A stretch of 64,000 nt of DNA from Brachypodium distachyon (Eukaryota; Streptophyta; Magnoliopsida; Poales; Poaceae): NCBI RefSeq assembly GCF_000005505.3, contig NC_016131.3:58575355-58639354 (forward strand). The letters run 5' to 3'. The stretch's first letter is position 1. The number at the start of each line of letters is the position of its first letter. The notes under the pieces are model-generated. The model had not been told where the DNA came from. It saw only the letters and a list, made by a program, of their open reading frames with translations, and did not search any database. Made by a program: the position numbers and the translations under genes. Positions 11,249 through 23,400 of this stretch are shown here, piece after piece.

Positions 11249-14200
11249 ATGGGGAAGAAGAGCAAGCAGCGGCCGGAAGGCGACGGGGACTCCTCCTCGG
11301 CCGCCGCCCAAGCCACGGAGGCGCCCGAGCCGCCGCGGGAGCAGGCCGTTGCCGATTCGGCCGCGGCGTCGAAGAAGAAGAGCAGGCGGCTGCGGGCCGG
11401 TGACTCCGACACCCAAGCCACGGAGGCGCCCGAGTCGCGGGAGCAGGACGCCGCAGCCGCCGCGGTGGCCACTGCCGATTCGGCCCCGCCGTCGAGGAAG
11501 AAGAGCAGGCGGCTGCGGGGCGGGGACGCGTCGGAGGCGGTTCCCGCCGCCGCATCCCCGGCTGGCGCCGATTCAGGTAACTCCCTCCCTCCCTCCCCAC
11601 GTTCACGCTCTAGGTCTCGCGCGAACGCGAGGGCCTAGTAGTGCGCAGGTTCCGTGGCTACGGCTACGGTCCTAGGGCCTAGGGTTAGGGTTCATCCATT
11701 TGGGTGTGCTGTGCTTTAGCTTCGTGCATAAGGTTCCATGGGTTCATTTCGCGGTTGCTTCTCGGGGCACGTTGCGAGCTCGGATTGCATTTGCACAACA
11801 GAACCCAGGCCGGTTTGTTTTTTTTGCCTTGGATTTCCTGGACATAGCATGCTCACGGAAATGCTTTCATGGCTTCTGCAGGGATGGGGTCACCGGAGGC
11901 TGAAGGGAAGAAGCATAAGCACAAGAAACGGAAGAAGAATAAGCAGGCCCAATCCCCATCGGATTCCGATGCTGTTGCTGCGAGTAAATCTGTGAATGAC
12001 TGCACTGATGGGGAGGGTGCTCTAGGAGATGTAGGAGTTAGTATAAATCCAATAAATGGAGAGGATTCAGGCTTTCCTGAGGCGAACCTTGGAGAGGAGG
12101 GCACAAATGAGAGGAAGAAATTTAAGGTCAAGAAACGGAAGAAGGACAAGAAGGAGACATCCCTTGCTGCAGCAGATGGAGGGGATGGTGCGCCGGGAGA
12201 TGATGAAGCTAGTATGAGATCCAGAAATGGAGAAGATACAGACCATCCTGTGGTAAGCATTGCAGACAAGGAGGCACTGGAGATGAATGTGAGTAAGTCC
12301 ACGAGACGGAGGAAGAACAAGCAGGCGCGATCCGCTGCTGCTGTAGCAGATGCCAGTGATGTTGCAGCCAGCAAATCTGGAATCGACTGCACTGATGGGG
12401 AAGGTGCTCCAGGGGTTACTGAAGTTAGGACGAGTCACGGAAATGGAGAGAATCCAGACTGTCCTGAGGTGAACATAGCAGTGGAAGGGATACCTGAGAG
12501 GAAGAAGATTAAGCTCAAGAAAAAGAAGAAGACTAGGCAGGAGCAATCCCATTCTACTGTCTCAGATGGTGGTGCTGTTGAGGCAGACAGATCTGGAAAT
12601 GGCTGCACAGATGGGGATGAGGCTTCAGGTGATGCTGAGGTTAGTATGAGCACCAGAAATGAAGAGGACCCAGACAGTCCTGAGGTGAACATTGCAGAGA
12701 GAGGGACACCTGAGAGGAAGAAGATTAAGCTCATGAAACAGAAGAAGAATAGGCAGGAGCGATTCCGTTCTGCTGTGTCTGATGGTGGTGCTGTTGAGTC
12801 AGACAGATCTGGAAATGGCTGCGTGGATGGGGATGGGGCTTCAGGTGATGCTGAGGTTAGTATGAGCACCAGAAATGAAGAGGGCCCAGACCGTTCCGAG
12901 GTAAACATTGCAGAGAATGGGACAGAAGAGAGAAAGAAGCCAAAGTCCAAGAAACTGAAGAATAATAAGGAGCGATCCCCTTCTGTTGTACTGGATGCTG
13001 GTGCTGTTGCCGCAGATGAATCTGGAAATGGTCGTATGATACGCAGAAACGGAGAGGATGCAGATTGTGCTGAGGCAAACATCACAGAGCAAGGGACATC
13101 AGATATGAAGAAGCCTAAGCTCAAGAAACGGAAGAAGAACAGGCAGGAGCAATCCCCTACTACCGTTTCGGATGTCGGTGATGTTGTTGCGGGTAAGTCA
13201 GGATATGGCAGCACAAATGCGGAAACTGCATCACGAGATGCTGAGGTAACCATCACTGAAGATTTGGTGGAGGTAAATAAAGACTACTCTCAGGAACCTA
13301 AGATCAAAAAGCGGAAGAAAAATAAGCAGGAGGAATCTAATTGTGCTGTACCAGATACCGGTGCTGTTGTGGCAGATAAATCTGCAAAAGGCTGCACAGA
13401 TGGGGAAGGAGCACAAGAAGACTCTGAAGAACGAGACCATCTCAAGGTAAACATAGGTGAAGATTTGGTGGAGGAAAATAATGGGAATCAAGAAAACTCT
13501 AAAAAGCCTAAGCAGAAGAAAAGGAAAATAAAGAACAGTAATCAGGTAGACGTTACTGAGGCACCCTCAGTGGATGTTGTTAAATCTGAGGTTATTGCAA
13601 ATAATGTCTCATTGGCATTGGTTCACGATGTCAAAACAAATGCAATGGCCAAGGATGATTGCCTGCATGCAAGGAGGGACACGTCAGTTATTATTTCCAT
13701 GACCTCCACTTCACAAGGAAATCATAGAGGGAAGGTTCAGGACATCTACTCACCAAGAGGGTCACTTGTAAGGTTTCAGAGGAAAAAACTTCTTATACTT
13801 GATCTTAATGGTCTACTTGCGGATATCAATCAAGACCACCGCAACGCTCACTTGTCACACGCAAAGGTTCGAGGCAAATTAGGTAAAGTTGCTTCTTTAA
13901 TATTTCATATACTGTTGTTCTTGGTATAAACTTGGATTGGATATCTAACTCAAGACGCTAATTTATGATAATTTACTACTGCACAGTCTTCAAAAGGCCT
14001 TACTATGATGATTTTCTGAGATTTTGCTTCCAGAACTTTGAGCTAGGGGTATGGTCGTCAAGAATGAAGTACTGATTCTTTTCTCCTACACTTATTCACT
14101 TGCCATGATTCCACTGGGTAGTGCTAATTGAAATTTCTCTGCAGAGCAAATGTGGATACAGTTGTCAATATCCTTATGAGGGATCTAAGACGGCACCTTC

Positions 14201-15039
14201 TATTCTGCTGGGTAAGTAATGGGAAAGCATGTATACTTGCTACTTCTAATCTCAGACCTATTTGTTTTATTCATGGTTTGCACTTGGAGAATAATTGCGA
14301 GAAAAGCCAGGTGATGTGCATTTGTAGTCTGAGAAATGTTTGAAAATGTCATTGCAATATTATTTCCGAGTTCTTTTTTAGTTTCTCTTTCTGTAGTTTT
14401 GGTTGCTCGTTTCTCAGGTCCTAATGCATTCACCCCTCTAATTGATCAGGACTTATCTAAGTGCACTACTACTGGGTATAAAACTCTTGAAAATAAACAG
14501 AAACCATTAGTATTGAAGGAACTAAAGAAATTATGGAATAAAGAGGAGCCTGATCTTCCATGGGAGCAAGGGGAATTTTCACCTTCAAATACGTTGCTTG
14601 TGGATGATTCCCCTTACAAGGCTCTGCGCAATCCGGTACTGAGTTCTCCCCTGTCCCCGTTGTTCAATTTATGTATGCTAAGCTCGTTTGTTGCAATTCA
14701 CATATATTTTCTCTTGAAATATGTATTGTTCAGCCACACACTGCCATTTTTCCTCACCCCTACAGCTATCGTAACAAGAAGGATAATTCATTGGGTAAGA
14801 TTTACCTTGTAAGGTTGTTTTACTGTTCTACAAGCTTGTCGGAATGACTGCTGATTCTTAATCCATAAACAGGACCAGGTGGAGATCTTCGTGTGTATCT
14901 GGAGAACCTTGCTGCTGCAGATGATGTTCAGCATTACGTTCAGGAGCACCCGTTTGGTCAACCTTTCATTACAGAGAGTGATCAAAATTGGAATTTCTAT
15001 GTGAAAATACATGAGAAACTGGAGAAGACCATAGCTTGA
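11249..15039 (+). CDS. NLI-interacting factor/FCP1-like HAD protein with long Lys-rich repeat N-terminus
   Basis: Seven exons deduced: 11249-11576, 11882-13882, 13987-14068, 14145-14211, 14450-14635, 14734-14794, 14873-15039. All have GT-AG borders and consistent phase, giving 963 residues. Residues 1-110 are low-complexity with KKKSRRLR clusters. Residues about 115-660 carry about nine imperfect repeats, each a basic cluster such as KKPKLKKRKKNRQEQS followed by an acidic Ser/Asp/Glu stretch. The last 215 residues are an FCP1/NIF (HAD) domain, with LLILDLNGLLADI at about 746-758, FKRPYYDDFL, GVWSSRMK, LLFCW and LLVDDSP. The fold suggests a Ser/Thr phosphatase, but the usual DxD is DLN here (Asp about 750 kept, second Asp replaced by Asn). 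The basic clusters suggest nuclear or nucleolar location. The DLN form also occurs in a plant branch of the family as I recall it, so it may be a functional non-classical member. Confidence 0.88.
11911..13545 (+). repeat. Coding tandem repeats of about 72 codons in the NIF-domain gene
   Basis: Basic clusters recur near 11911, 12115, 12295, 12502, 12718, 12934, 13108, 13300 and 13501. The central units are spaced by exactly 216 nt (72 codons) and share phrases such as SDGGAVE, SGNGC and DGDEASGDAEVSMSTRNEE. The frame is preserved throughout, so the expansion is compatible with selection on the protein. The outer units are more diverged and some are shortened. Confidence 0.85.
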
Positions 15040-18000
15040 TGGTCCTGAGATTTCATGCCCATCAGCTAGAGCTTTGGGTGGATTCTTGTTGCATGGCAGG
15101 AATTTTTGACTCCCAAGTTTTGTTTGTTCACTTGGCACGACTACTTGTAGGCTAGTTTAGTACTAGTTGCATAGAGCAAATGGACAGGGTGTACTGTTGA
15201 TTCCAGCAATTTTGATACTTATTTCTTGTTCGGTCCCTGCTTAACCTGAGCTAGACAGGCTAAGTAGTGTACACAAAGAAGCACCTAATACTTCTGCACC
15301 TGTACTTTAGTTATACATGCTACCATGTGCCATTAGCCATTTGTTCCCCTGTATCAAGGATAACAGGGTTGTTGTAATAGTTAGTTCCAATTCAAAAGGG
15401 TCTCGTGAACTATGTTGTAAGGATGTTGCAATTTTGTATGCAAATGCTGTAATCTTTTTACATTTGTTGAACTCGGGTACATCCAATGCTATTGACAATT
15501 GCAGTAATAACAGATATTATCAGTGCAAATGGTATTGATGGTTCAAGTGTTGTTCAAGTCAAGGACTAGGAATCTATGCTTTTTCCCACCATTTCTTTTG
15601 AGAAGATTTCTCCTCACTACTTTGTTCCGCCTGAATCTGGATGGCCTCACAGAGTTAACTTAAGTGTGGCATTTTGTGCAAGATATTTCCAAATTCTGTC
15701 ATTTTCTGAAATTTGGTTTTTGTCATTATTATGTGTAAATTTATGAGTATGATAAGCGAAAATTGTGTCTGTGTGGTTTGAATGCCATGCTCATGCAAAC
15801 CCTGATGTTGGTGCTTGACACATGTCAGCATATGTATCAATTATTCTCATGATGCTGCATGGACCAGCAGTCCCTATTCATGCTTCCTGAGTCATTCTCT
15901 ACAGTTTCTGATAGTGCATGCTTAACCTTCAGATACATCATCTTACATACATGAATGGATGCAGGTACCTGGTCTTGGATGGAGCTGGAAGCCATTATTG
16001 AGGATCCATCCAATGTATCTAAGTGGTTACATATTTACATGTAGCTTGAACTGGTACTGGTGAATGTCTGCAGCAAGTGCCTGATCTGGTGATGAGCCTA
16101 TGCTTTGATGTCAAGTGCAGGTTGCAGAGTTAGTCACGAGTTGCATGCTTCAAGTGTAGGAAGGTGGCCACAGGACTTGCAGGCAGGCAGCATATCCTGG
16201 GGAAAGCAAGGTCATACCTGATCTAGCTGAAAATCTTAAATTGCCACACTCTTCTGATGATAGCCAAAGGCTTGTCAGTCGGTATGAGTGGCTCCAGACA
16301 GTTTAAGAATTCCCAGCTTATAGTTCCTTTCTAATAATGTTCTGACAGGTCAGGCTTAGTACGAGCAATAAGCCGATAATATATTGCCTGCCGATTCCAA
16401 TTTTTCGGTATACCATTTGAAAAACTGCGTATTCACGCACATTGGCCAGATATAGCCAACCAATATATAGTTTGTGGCCCACATATATAGATACTTCTTG
16501 TATGTTCGTATGATTCTCAGGATGATGCCCATGCTGGAGCTGCAATGAGATGCATTTAATGAAATACCAATCGATTTGTGTCTGTTCATGGTTAACTTGT
16601 GACCTGAGAGCATGGCAACATCAAGCGATGGACCATCATCATGAAGACATCCTTTTCTGGACAGGTAACAACAATCACATCACTTTCAGATATAAGAGCA
16701 TGCACAAAGCAAAGCCCCTGTAGATTTGCAGTGGCCTGTATGCTCATGACTCAGGAGGTTAATTGTGCCCATCATCTCATGCAGCACGTGAGAACTTTTT
16801 CTTTCCGTTTTCCCTTTTTGTGATACAAATCTTACTTTTCCGTTCTGCTGCGGTTCAGAGTAGTATTGTGCTGCCAGCAACTTTCCTTCTTTTCTGTTAT
16901 AAATGAATGGTGATTTGTTTCATACTTAACACAGTAGACAATGTACTAAAATAAGATTATTATTTTTCAGTTTCATCTCACCGTTGACCCAGCGGCAAAG
17001 CAAAGGGGAAGAGTGGAAGACATGCCGTTGGGTAGGGTGGATGATTTTGCTACATGGAGAAGTGAAACCATCCAAGTAAAAAGTATCCACAAAATAAACA
17101 AGTAATTTCAACTATTAAACTGCTGGACCCAATGATCTTGATTCCATCAATGACTAAACAGAGTTCTGAATGCTGAGTGTCCCATCTCCTGTTCTAACGG
17201 TATTGCTGCAATCTCGATGACATCCATCTTAATTATATAAAATGTTAGTTTAGAGATCGATGACATATCTGTCTATCCAATGTGATGGCTTCCATGTGAG
17301 CTGGTGATGCAAGATTGCAGTAGTACTCTTGATGCATTACATATTAAACACCTAGATAATGAGAGACCATGCTGTTTTTTTGACTGGTCTCACACCTCAA
17401 GATTTGCTTGCATACTTGTTGGTTAGCTAGCTCATGGAATCAGCCAAAGGATGAGGAGACCTGACCTGCCATGCACAATGCACAGCTGATCTGGTCTTCA
17501 TAGGGCTCACATGGCTGTTGGTGCATGTGGGTGGGGAAGCTTCTGATGCAGGGAAAGAAAAAAAGAGAAAAAGGGTAACAGAAAAGGGTATGCAGCACCA
17601 TGTGCCAGCCTAGCTTGTGCAGATAGGTCTTTTGTTTCTTTGAACATGCTTGCTTGGGGATGGATTATTGGTGGGGTGGCTCTTGTCCTTGATAGCTTTG
17701 CTACTAATTGCCATTGTAATTGCCACTGTATACCGACTTTTTCCTCCATGTGGTGGTTTTGGTGCATCTGCAATTCTGCATGCTTTTTTCTTCTTGGATC
17801 ATCACTTCATGTCCAAATCTTATTATTAACCATCCTCACTCCTAATCTGTACCTTCTGCAAAATTCTCACCCTGATTAATGACTACTCACCATTACCTTA
17901 CACCTTTTTCGATAATAATTGTCACGTTGTGGTGAATAAGCCAAAGATCATAGTAAGGTCAATGTAGTGAGATCCCCACATTTTAATAGAACAGAATTGA

Positions 18001-20245
18001 TAGACAGGCAGTGTGCATCTGACCTTGCAGATGCTGCACTGAATTGAAGGATAATCTACCAGCTATAGTAAGGCTCTTTTTAGCTTTAAAATGTAAAGAT
18101 GGAGACAGAGATCAGATCTTGCCCCCTGCTAGCAGAATTGCTTGGTCATTATTTTACCTTACCCTGCCCGTACTTGGGGCTAAACAAGTACCACCTCTTC
18201 CTTAATGACATTTGCCTTACTGTACCAGCTGTTGCAGGTTTCTGAACAACTTCAGGTTGGTGAATGGTGAGTGTGTCTGATCTGGACAGTCATGTGTTTG
18301 GTGCAAGGAGAAACCACTACATGGTATGTTCTTCTGTACGATTTTAGGATATTATTAACCATCCTCACTTGCAAACCATTTCTGTTGTACTATTAACGAG
18401 CATCACAATGGTAATTCTGATTGCAATCCATATTTTGATTCCTTTTCTTTTATCGGTTAGCAGTTAAAAGGGTCCTCTATGCCATTGATCAAGATGGATG
18501 AGGCATCTCTTTCAACCCTCAATGCTTATCATGATTTGGCTGATTGGAGTCTTAGACTGAATAATACCAGTATCAATGACCATTCATTATCATTGCACAG
18601 AACAGCTCAGGAAAAGTTAGCCTGCCTCTTTCAGCTAATAGGATACACTGTCAAATATATTTTTCTCGAACACGCCGAGCCGACGTGTCATTTCCATTAA
18701 GAAGAAAGAGGATACGCTGTCCAATATAATCATGTCAACTCTATATATGTCTGTGTTATGTTCCTTTCACCGCCCACCTAACAGCAAGAATTAAACTGTG
18801 GTCCGGAAGTTTAATGGTCGTCAAAATCTAATTAATATTGTAACCGTAAACGGCACATAAGGATAGCAGTTAGCTACAAGATCCATCTCATACACCTGCT
18901 TTCAATAAAAAAAAATTAGCCCAGATCCTATATACATACATATATATTTTACTTTTGTTTTCTTTTGCTGCACACACCTTTATGGTTATCAGCTTCTTCT
19001 GTTTAGGTCAACTCTCAAGTCTCAACCTGCCAAATTTGATGCTACTAGTCATCCACAGTTGAAACAGTTTGCACAACTGAAAATACCAATTTCATGGAGG
19101 GTACTTGGGTCATTTCACCCAGCCGAGAACCATATCATCCATCCCTTTATCTTCTCAGCTTGGCCGCCACAGTGCCACCTACAGACCTGCTAAATAGTCT
19201 GAATCAAATAAAAAAAGAACCGTAGATTAAAAGAAGAATATATGCTCTGAATCTCTTCCAGAAAAAAAAAAGTTGGTCTGAAATCTTAATCAAAGGATCA
19301 GAAGAAATAGAAAAAAAAGAGATGTGCAGATTAAAAGGAGAAGAAGAAATGGTGTTGTTCTACAGAGGGGACTGCACAGCACTGACACAGCATGGCAATG
19401 CAGCAATGGAGATGCTTCAAAGCCAAGACTTGCAGCTGGTTTTCTTCCTCACCTCACGGATTCACACCATCAATGCACTGTTGTTCGTTGGCCCTGCACT
19501 CCCATTTAATGCACCCTTGACCAAAAAAGATGCAATTAGTGCACAAGCAGATCATTTGCAGCCGCACTAATTACAATGCCCAGCTAATTTGTTGCAAGAA
19601 TACACTTTCAGATTTAGCAGAGCATCTTCCTCTTTTACCACCACCAACCCAGTTTGGAAAGAGAGGTTTTACTGAAACCCAACAAACTTCTTCACATTCC
19701 CCAAAATTGTTGTTGCCCTTGCAAAATGCCAAACTGGTGCTTGATGCAACCACACACACAATCTCTCCCTTTCTCTCTCTCCAGATAGAGACACAGGCAC
19801 CATGCCTCATGGTGGGTAGGGGCCAGGAGGACCTTGGAGAAGCACATGGGGTGCTGAGAAGGAAACAAGGCCCACAGCCGCTAATTTGTTAGTTAGGTAG
19901 TTACATTGCTTGGAATTTGCCAGGTCCCAGTACCCAAGTGTACATTGCCAGTCCTCAAACTGCATTTAGCAGGACACTAATGTACTCACATCCTGGTAAG
20001 AGTGGATTAAACAAGTCCAGAGTCCTACAATCCCCAGGCCTTCTGTCAACCCTCTCTCCTTCTCATCCTCACAAGTCTTTCCTTCTTTCCTTCTACCAGT
20101 AATTAGTAGAGAGCAGCATTCAGCAAGGAGAGGAGGGATCCGAAGAGGAGGAAAGGTAGGGAGGAGGTAGAAGAAGAGCGCCTTCTTGCAACCCACCCTT
20201 CTCCTTCATCAGACCATCTGGCGCCTGGAGCTGCGGAGGGCGGCC
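15040..20245. other. Intergenic region between the NIF-domain gene and the LNG/TRM gene
   Basis: It starts with the 3' untranslated region of the upstream gene. The rest is AT-rich, with only short open frames lacking recognisable domains or splice context. CT-rich DNA near 19740-19800 and 20040-20100 may belong to the promoter or leader of the next gene. I see no RNA gene or intact transposon. Confidence 0.55.
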
Positions 20246-20314
20246 ATGTCCCTGATGCTCAGAGTCACAGGGGCCACAAGATCTCCTCCCTCAGAGAGGA
20301 GGCCGAGCTGCTGA
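20246..20314 (+). promoter_or_regulatory. Upstream ORF 1 (22 codons) in the LNG/TRM leader
   Basis: An ATG at 20246 opens a 22-residue frame, MSLMLRVTGATRSPPSERRP plus two more residues, ending in TGA at 20312. It lies 105 bases before the main ATG at 20419 and is out of frame with it. If the transcript starts upstream of 20246, it would be translated before the main frame and could lower or condition main-frame translation. That it acts is inference. Confidence 0.4.
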
Positions 20315-20315
20315 G

Positions 20316-20339
20316 ATGTTCTTCTCCTTGAGCTGGTAG
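20316..20339 (+). promoter_or_regulatory. Upstream ORF 2 (7 codons) in the LNG/TRM leader
   Basis: An ATG one base after the stop of uORF 1 encodes MFFSLSW and stops at 20337-20339. It is followed by 79 bases before the main ATG. Confidence 0.35.
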
Positions 20340-20418
20340 CAAGAATCGGTGGTTGGTCGAGCGCTCCTCCTCTCCGCATTTTGGGCATTCCTGTGCTCCG
20401 GGTGGAAGGAGGAGGAGG

Positions 20419-23400
20419 ATGCCGGCCAAGTACTTGCAGGCGTTGGGGGAGGAGAGGCGGCCGGAGCTTAACCACCGGCAGGTTGGCTGCGTCACGGGGA
20501 TCCTGCAGGCGTTCGACCGCCGGCACCCCCTCGCCGCCCACCATGCCCACAAGAGGCTTCTCCCTCCAGGCAATCCATCTTTCTTCTCCTCCTACTGCTC
20601 CAAAGATGGATTTTTTTCTTTGCCTGTTTCTTTCTTGTATATCCATTTAGGCACATCGATTTTGTTTTATTTTATTTGTTTCTGTAGGATTGCATTTCAC
20701 TGTGCAATCAGGCTACTGGATGGACACAGTAATCACAATTAGGCCTCCACTTTTGGGAGATAGATCAGGGGTTGACTTACCATGAGTGTAAAGAGTGTTG
20801 CTGATGCATGCTCCGGTTTTTTTTTTTTTGCCGTTCTTTCATCCTGGATCCTGCATTGAGTCGGTAGGTGCTGGTGGCTGTTCTTGAGATCTGGCCGTCT
20901 CCCCTTGTTTTTGGGTGAGACTGCGAGATGCTGGAATTTAATTGGCATTTTTATATGTAGGGTCAAAGCAGGTGTAGTAGAAGTTTATTCCTGTAATCTG
21001 TAGATTGAAAACTTCAGTTCTATATCTATCCAGCACTAATTAGCCGGAAATTGGTCCCAGACGACCGACAAAATCAGTCGCTGTGTTGTGCTGGCAGATT
21101 AGAATCGTGCTTTGGATAATAAATCTATGTGAAAGTGTTGACAGCACTGACAATGACTCATCAAATTAAAAGAGGGTAGTTTCTGGAAAAAATGTTTATG
21201 TTTGGAGTTTGGACATCATTTTTTGTGTGTCTAGATATCATTTTTTTTCTCCAACATGCATCAAAATGCATGTCATTTTGTATTAACTAGCGTGTCGAAA
21301 TGATACAAACACACATACAGAGAAAGATTAAAACGAGAAGGCAAGAACTATTTGTCTAACCTTGCAAAAGAACAAAGAGGCCAAGATATTGAAAGCTAAC
21401 TTTTTTTAGATAATATTAAAAGCTAACTACCTAGCAGAAATCCTAAAGCAAGAGCTAGAGCAATGACAACAATGATACTGACATTTTTGTTTCTTTGTAA
21501 GGCAACAAGATTAATTATGGCATTCCTCATGGATGTCCTGTGTATTGTTTGTATAAGAAACAAATATTTTGAGGAACCATATGCTTCTTTAGGAGCAAAC
21601 ATGAACCATATGCATCTTTAGGTTGACTCAGCGTTTGACGTTTTTCACTTACCAAAACAGGCAATGCACTGTCAAGCAGCCCGAGCGTAGGGGAAGAGCG
21701 CACAAGATATGGACCCCAGATTGTTCTTGTAAGTCTTATTTATTTATTTATTTCTTCAGTAGGCATGCATGTACTGGCTTTCACAATCTGACTGACTTGC
21801 TGCAATCTGCATTCAGGACAAGAACTTGAGTAAAAGCTGGATTGAAAATCAAAGAGCATCATGTACAGTGGAGTTATCACAGACCTCTTATTCATCATCG
21901 TCATGTTCATCGTTCTCCTCCCTTGATGGCAACAGGTCAACACAACAGGACCTATCATCCACTGATCGAATGCTATTTCCAGATAAACCTTTGAAGTGCT
22001 CACCGAAGCTCAAGAGCTCTCCTGACAGTGACCATGGACCAGATTACTACCTGGATGATACACTTACCGAGTCCCACAACATGTCCTCAGGTCAATCCAG
22101 CCATCCAACTGCTGGTATAAGGAATCTTGTAAAGGATTCAATTTATAGAGATACCCATGTTTTGTCAGTCAGAACTTTCACCAATGAACCAGTGAAAGAT
22201 CACAAATACAACTGTGGAGATCCAGGTACATGCTTTGATGAGCCGCCTACCAGTGGTATCCAAGGAAAGAGCAAGGGAACCATGGACATAAATGAGTCGC
22301 TCCGAGTGTTAGCCAAGCTCAGGGAGTCCACTCGGAATCCATCTGATTCTGGCCTGCAACCAAGGTTGTCTTTTGATGCTCCTCGATTCTCGTATGATGG
22401 GAGGGAATCGGCATCAAAACTTAGGGAGATGCCAAGATTATCGCTGGACATCAAGGAAGGTCCTCTTACGGCTTGCGAAATGGAGCCCTGTTCGAAGCCA
22501 GGCATGAACACTGCAGAAAGGAACAGCAATGCTGATAAAGAATTTAATGCAGTCTTGGAGAACCATCAAGAACAACCAGCCTGTAAACGTCTCCCGAGTG
22601 TCGTTGCAAAACTGATGGGATTGGAAGAGTTGCCTGAGCCTAGCAACATGGTGATGTCATCACACGCATCCAAATCAGTTCAAGAGAGAAAGCAAGAACC
22701 TCTGCTGATTCCCTTGAGCCTCTCCTCTCATAATGAGCCTACTCGCCGGCAACAAAGGAATCTGGATGCAACGATCAGGAACGTTCCTAACTCTAAGTTC
22801 CCAGCTGAAACTGCACCGTGGAAACAGCAAGAAAGGATTGTGCTACCTAGAAAATTGCCAAAGGGGTCCAAGGGGGCTCATGGAAAAGAGCAACCTGCTG
22901 CATCTGTTTACAGTGAGATAGAGAAACGTCTCAAGGACCTAGATTTTCAGCAATCGAACAAGGACCTGAGGGCATTAAAGCAGATCCTGGACTCAATGCA
23001 AGCAAAAGGACTACTGCAGAGCAAGAAACGTGAGCAAGCTTCTATGCTCAATTTATATGATGACAACTACGATAGCCAAGAGGGTGCTGTTGCTAACCCG
23101 AGACTGAACACTAGCACAAATCCCAATCAGACGTCCAAAGGACCCCCATCATCATCAGCGGAAGAAGAGAGCATTGTGGAAAGATTCTTTAAATCACCTA
23201 TCGTGATCATGAAGCCTGCAAAATCTGCAGACTTGCTGGGTGATAGTGATACTGATTCTTCTGTTATTCCATTGGGGGGCTTGTCAGATCTGCCACAGCT
23301 TCGGACAGTCAATGGCACTGACAAAAAGAAAAGCACACAGAACAATAGGGCAGCTATTGAGCAACATCCCAAATCTAGTCCGAGGGTGCTCGTTTCTCAA

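Noticed and set aside
11097..11675. A 192-codon Arg/Pro-rich frame overlapping exon 1 of the NIF-domain gene
   Set aside because: It is a GC-rich shadow of the true frame, with no domain, and runs through the exon 1 donor.
12435..13256. 273-codon minus-strand frame rich in Phe/Leu/Ser
   Set aside because: It is antisense to the charged repeats of the NIF-domain gene; its hydrophobicity comes from reverse-complemented Lys codons.
17430..17520. miR169-like string CAGCCAAAGGATGA
   Set aside because: It has an extra A compared with miR169 and no complementary star arm nearby, so no credible hairpin.
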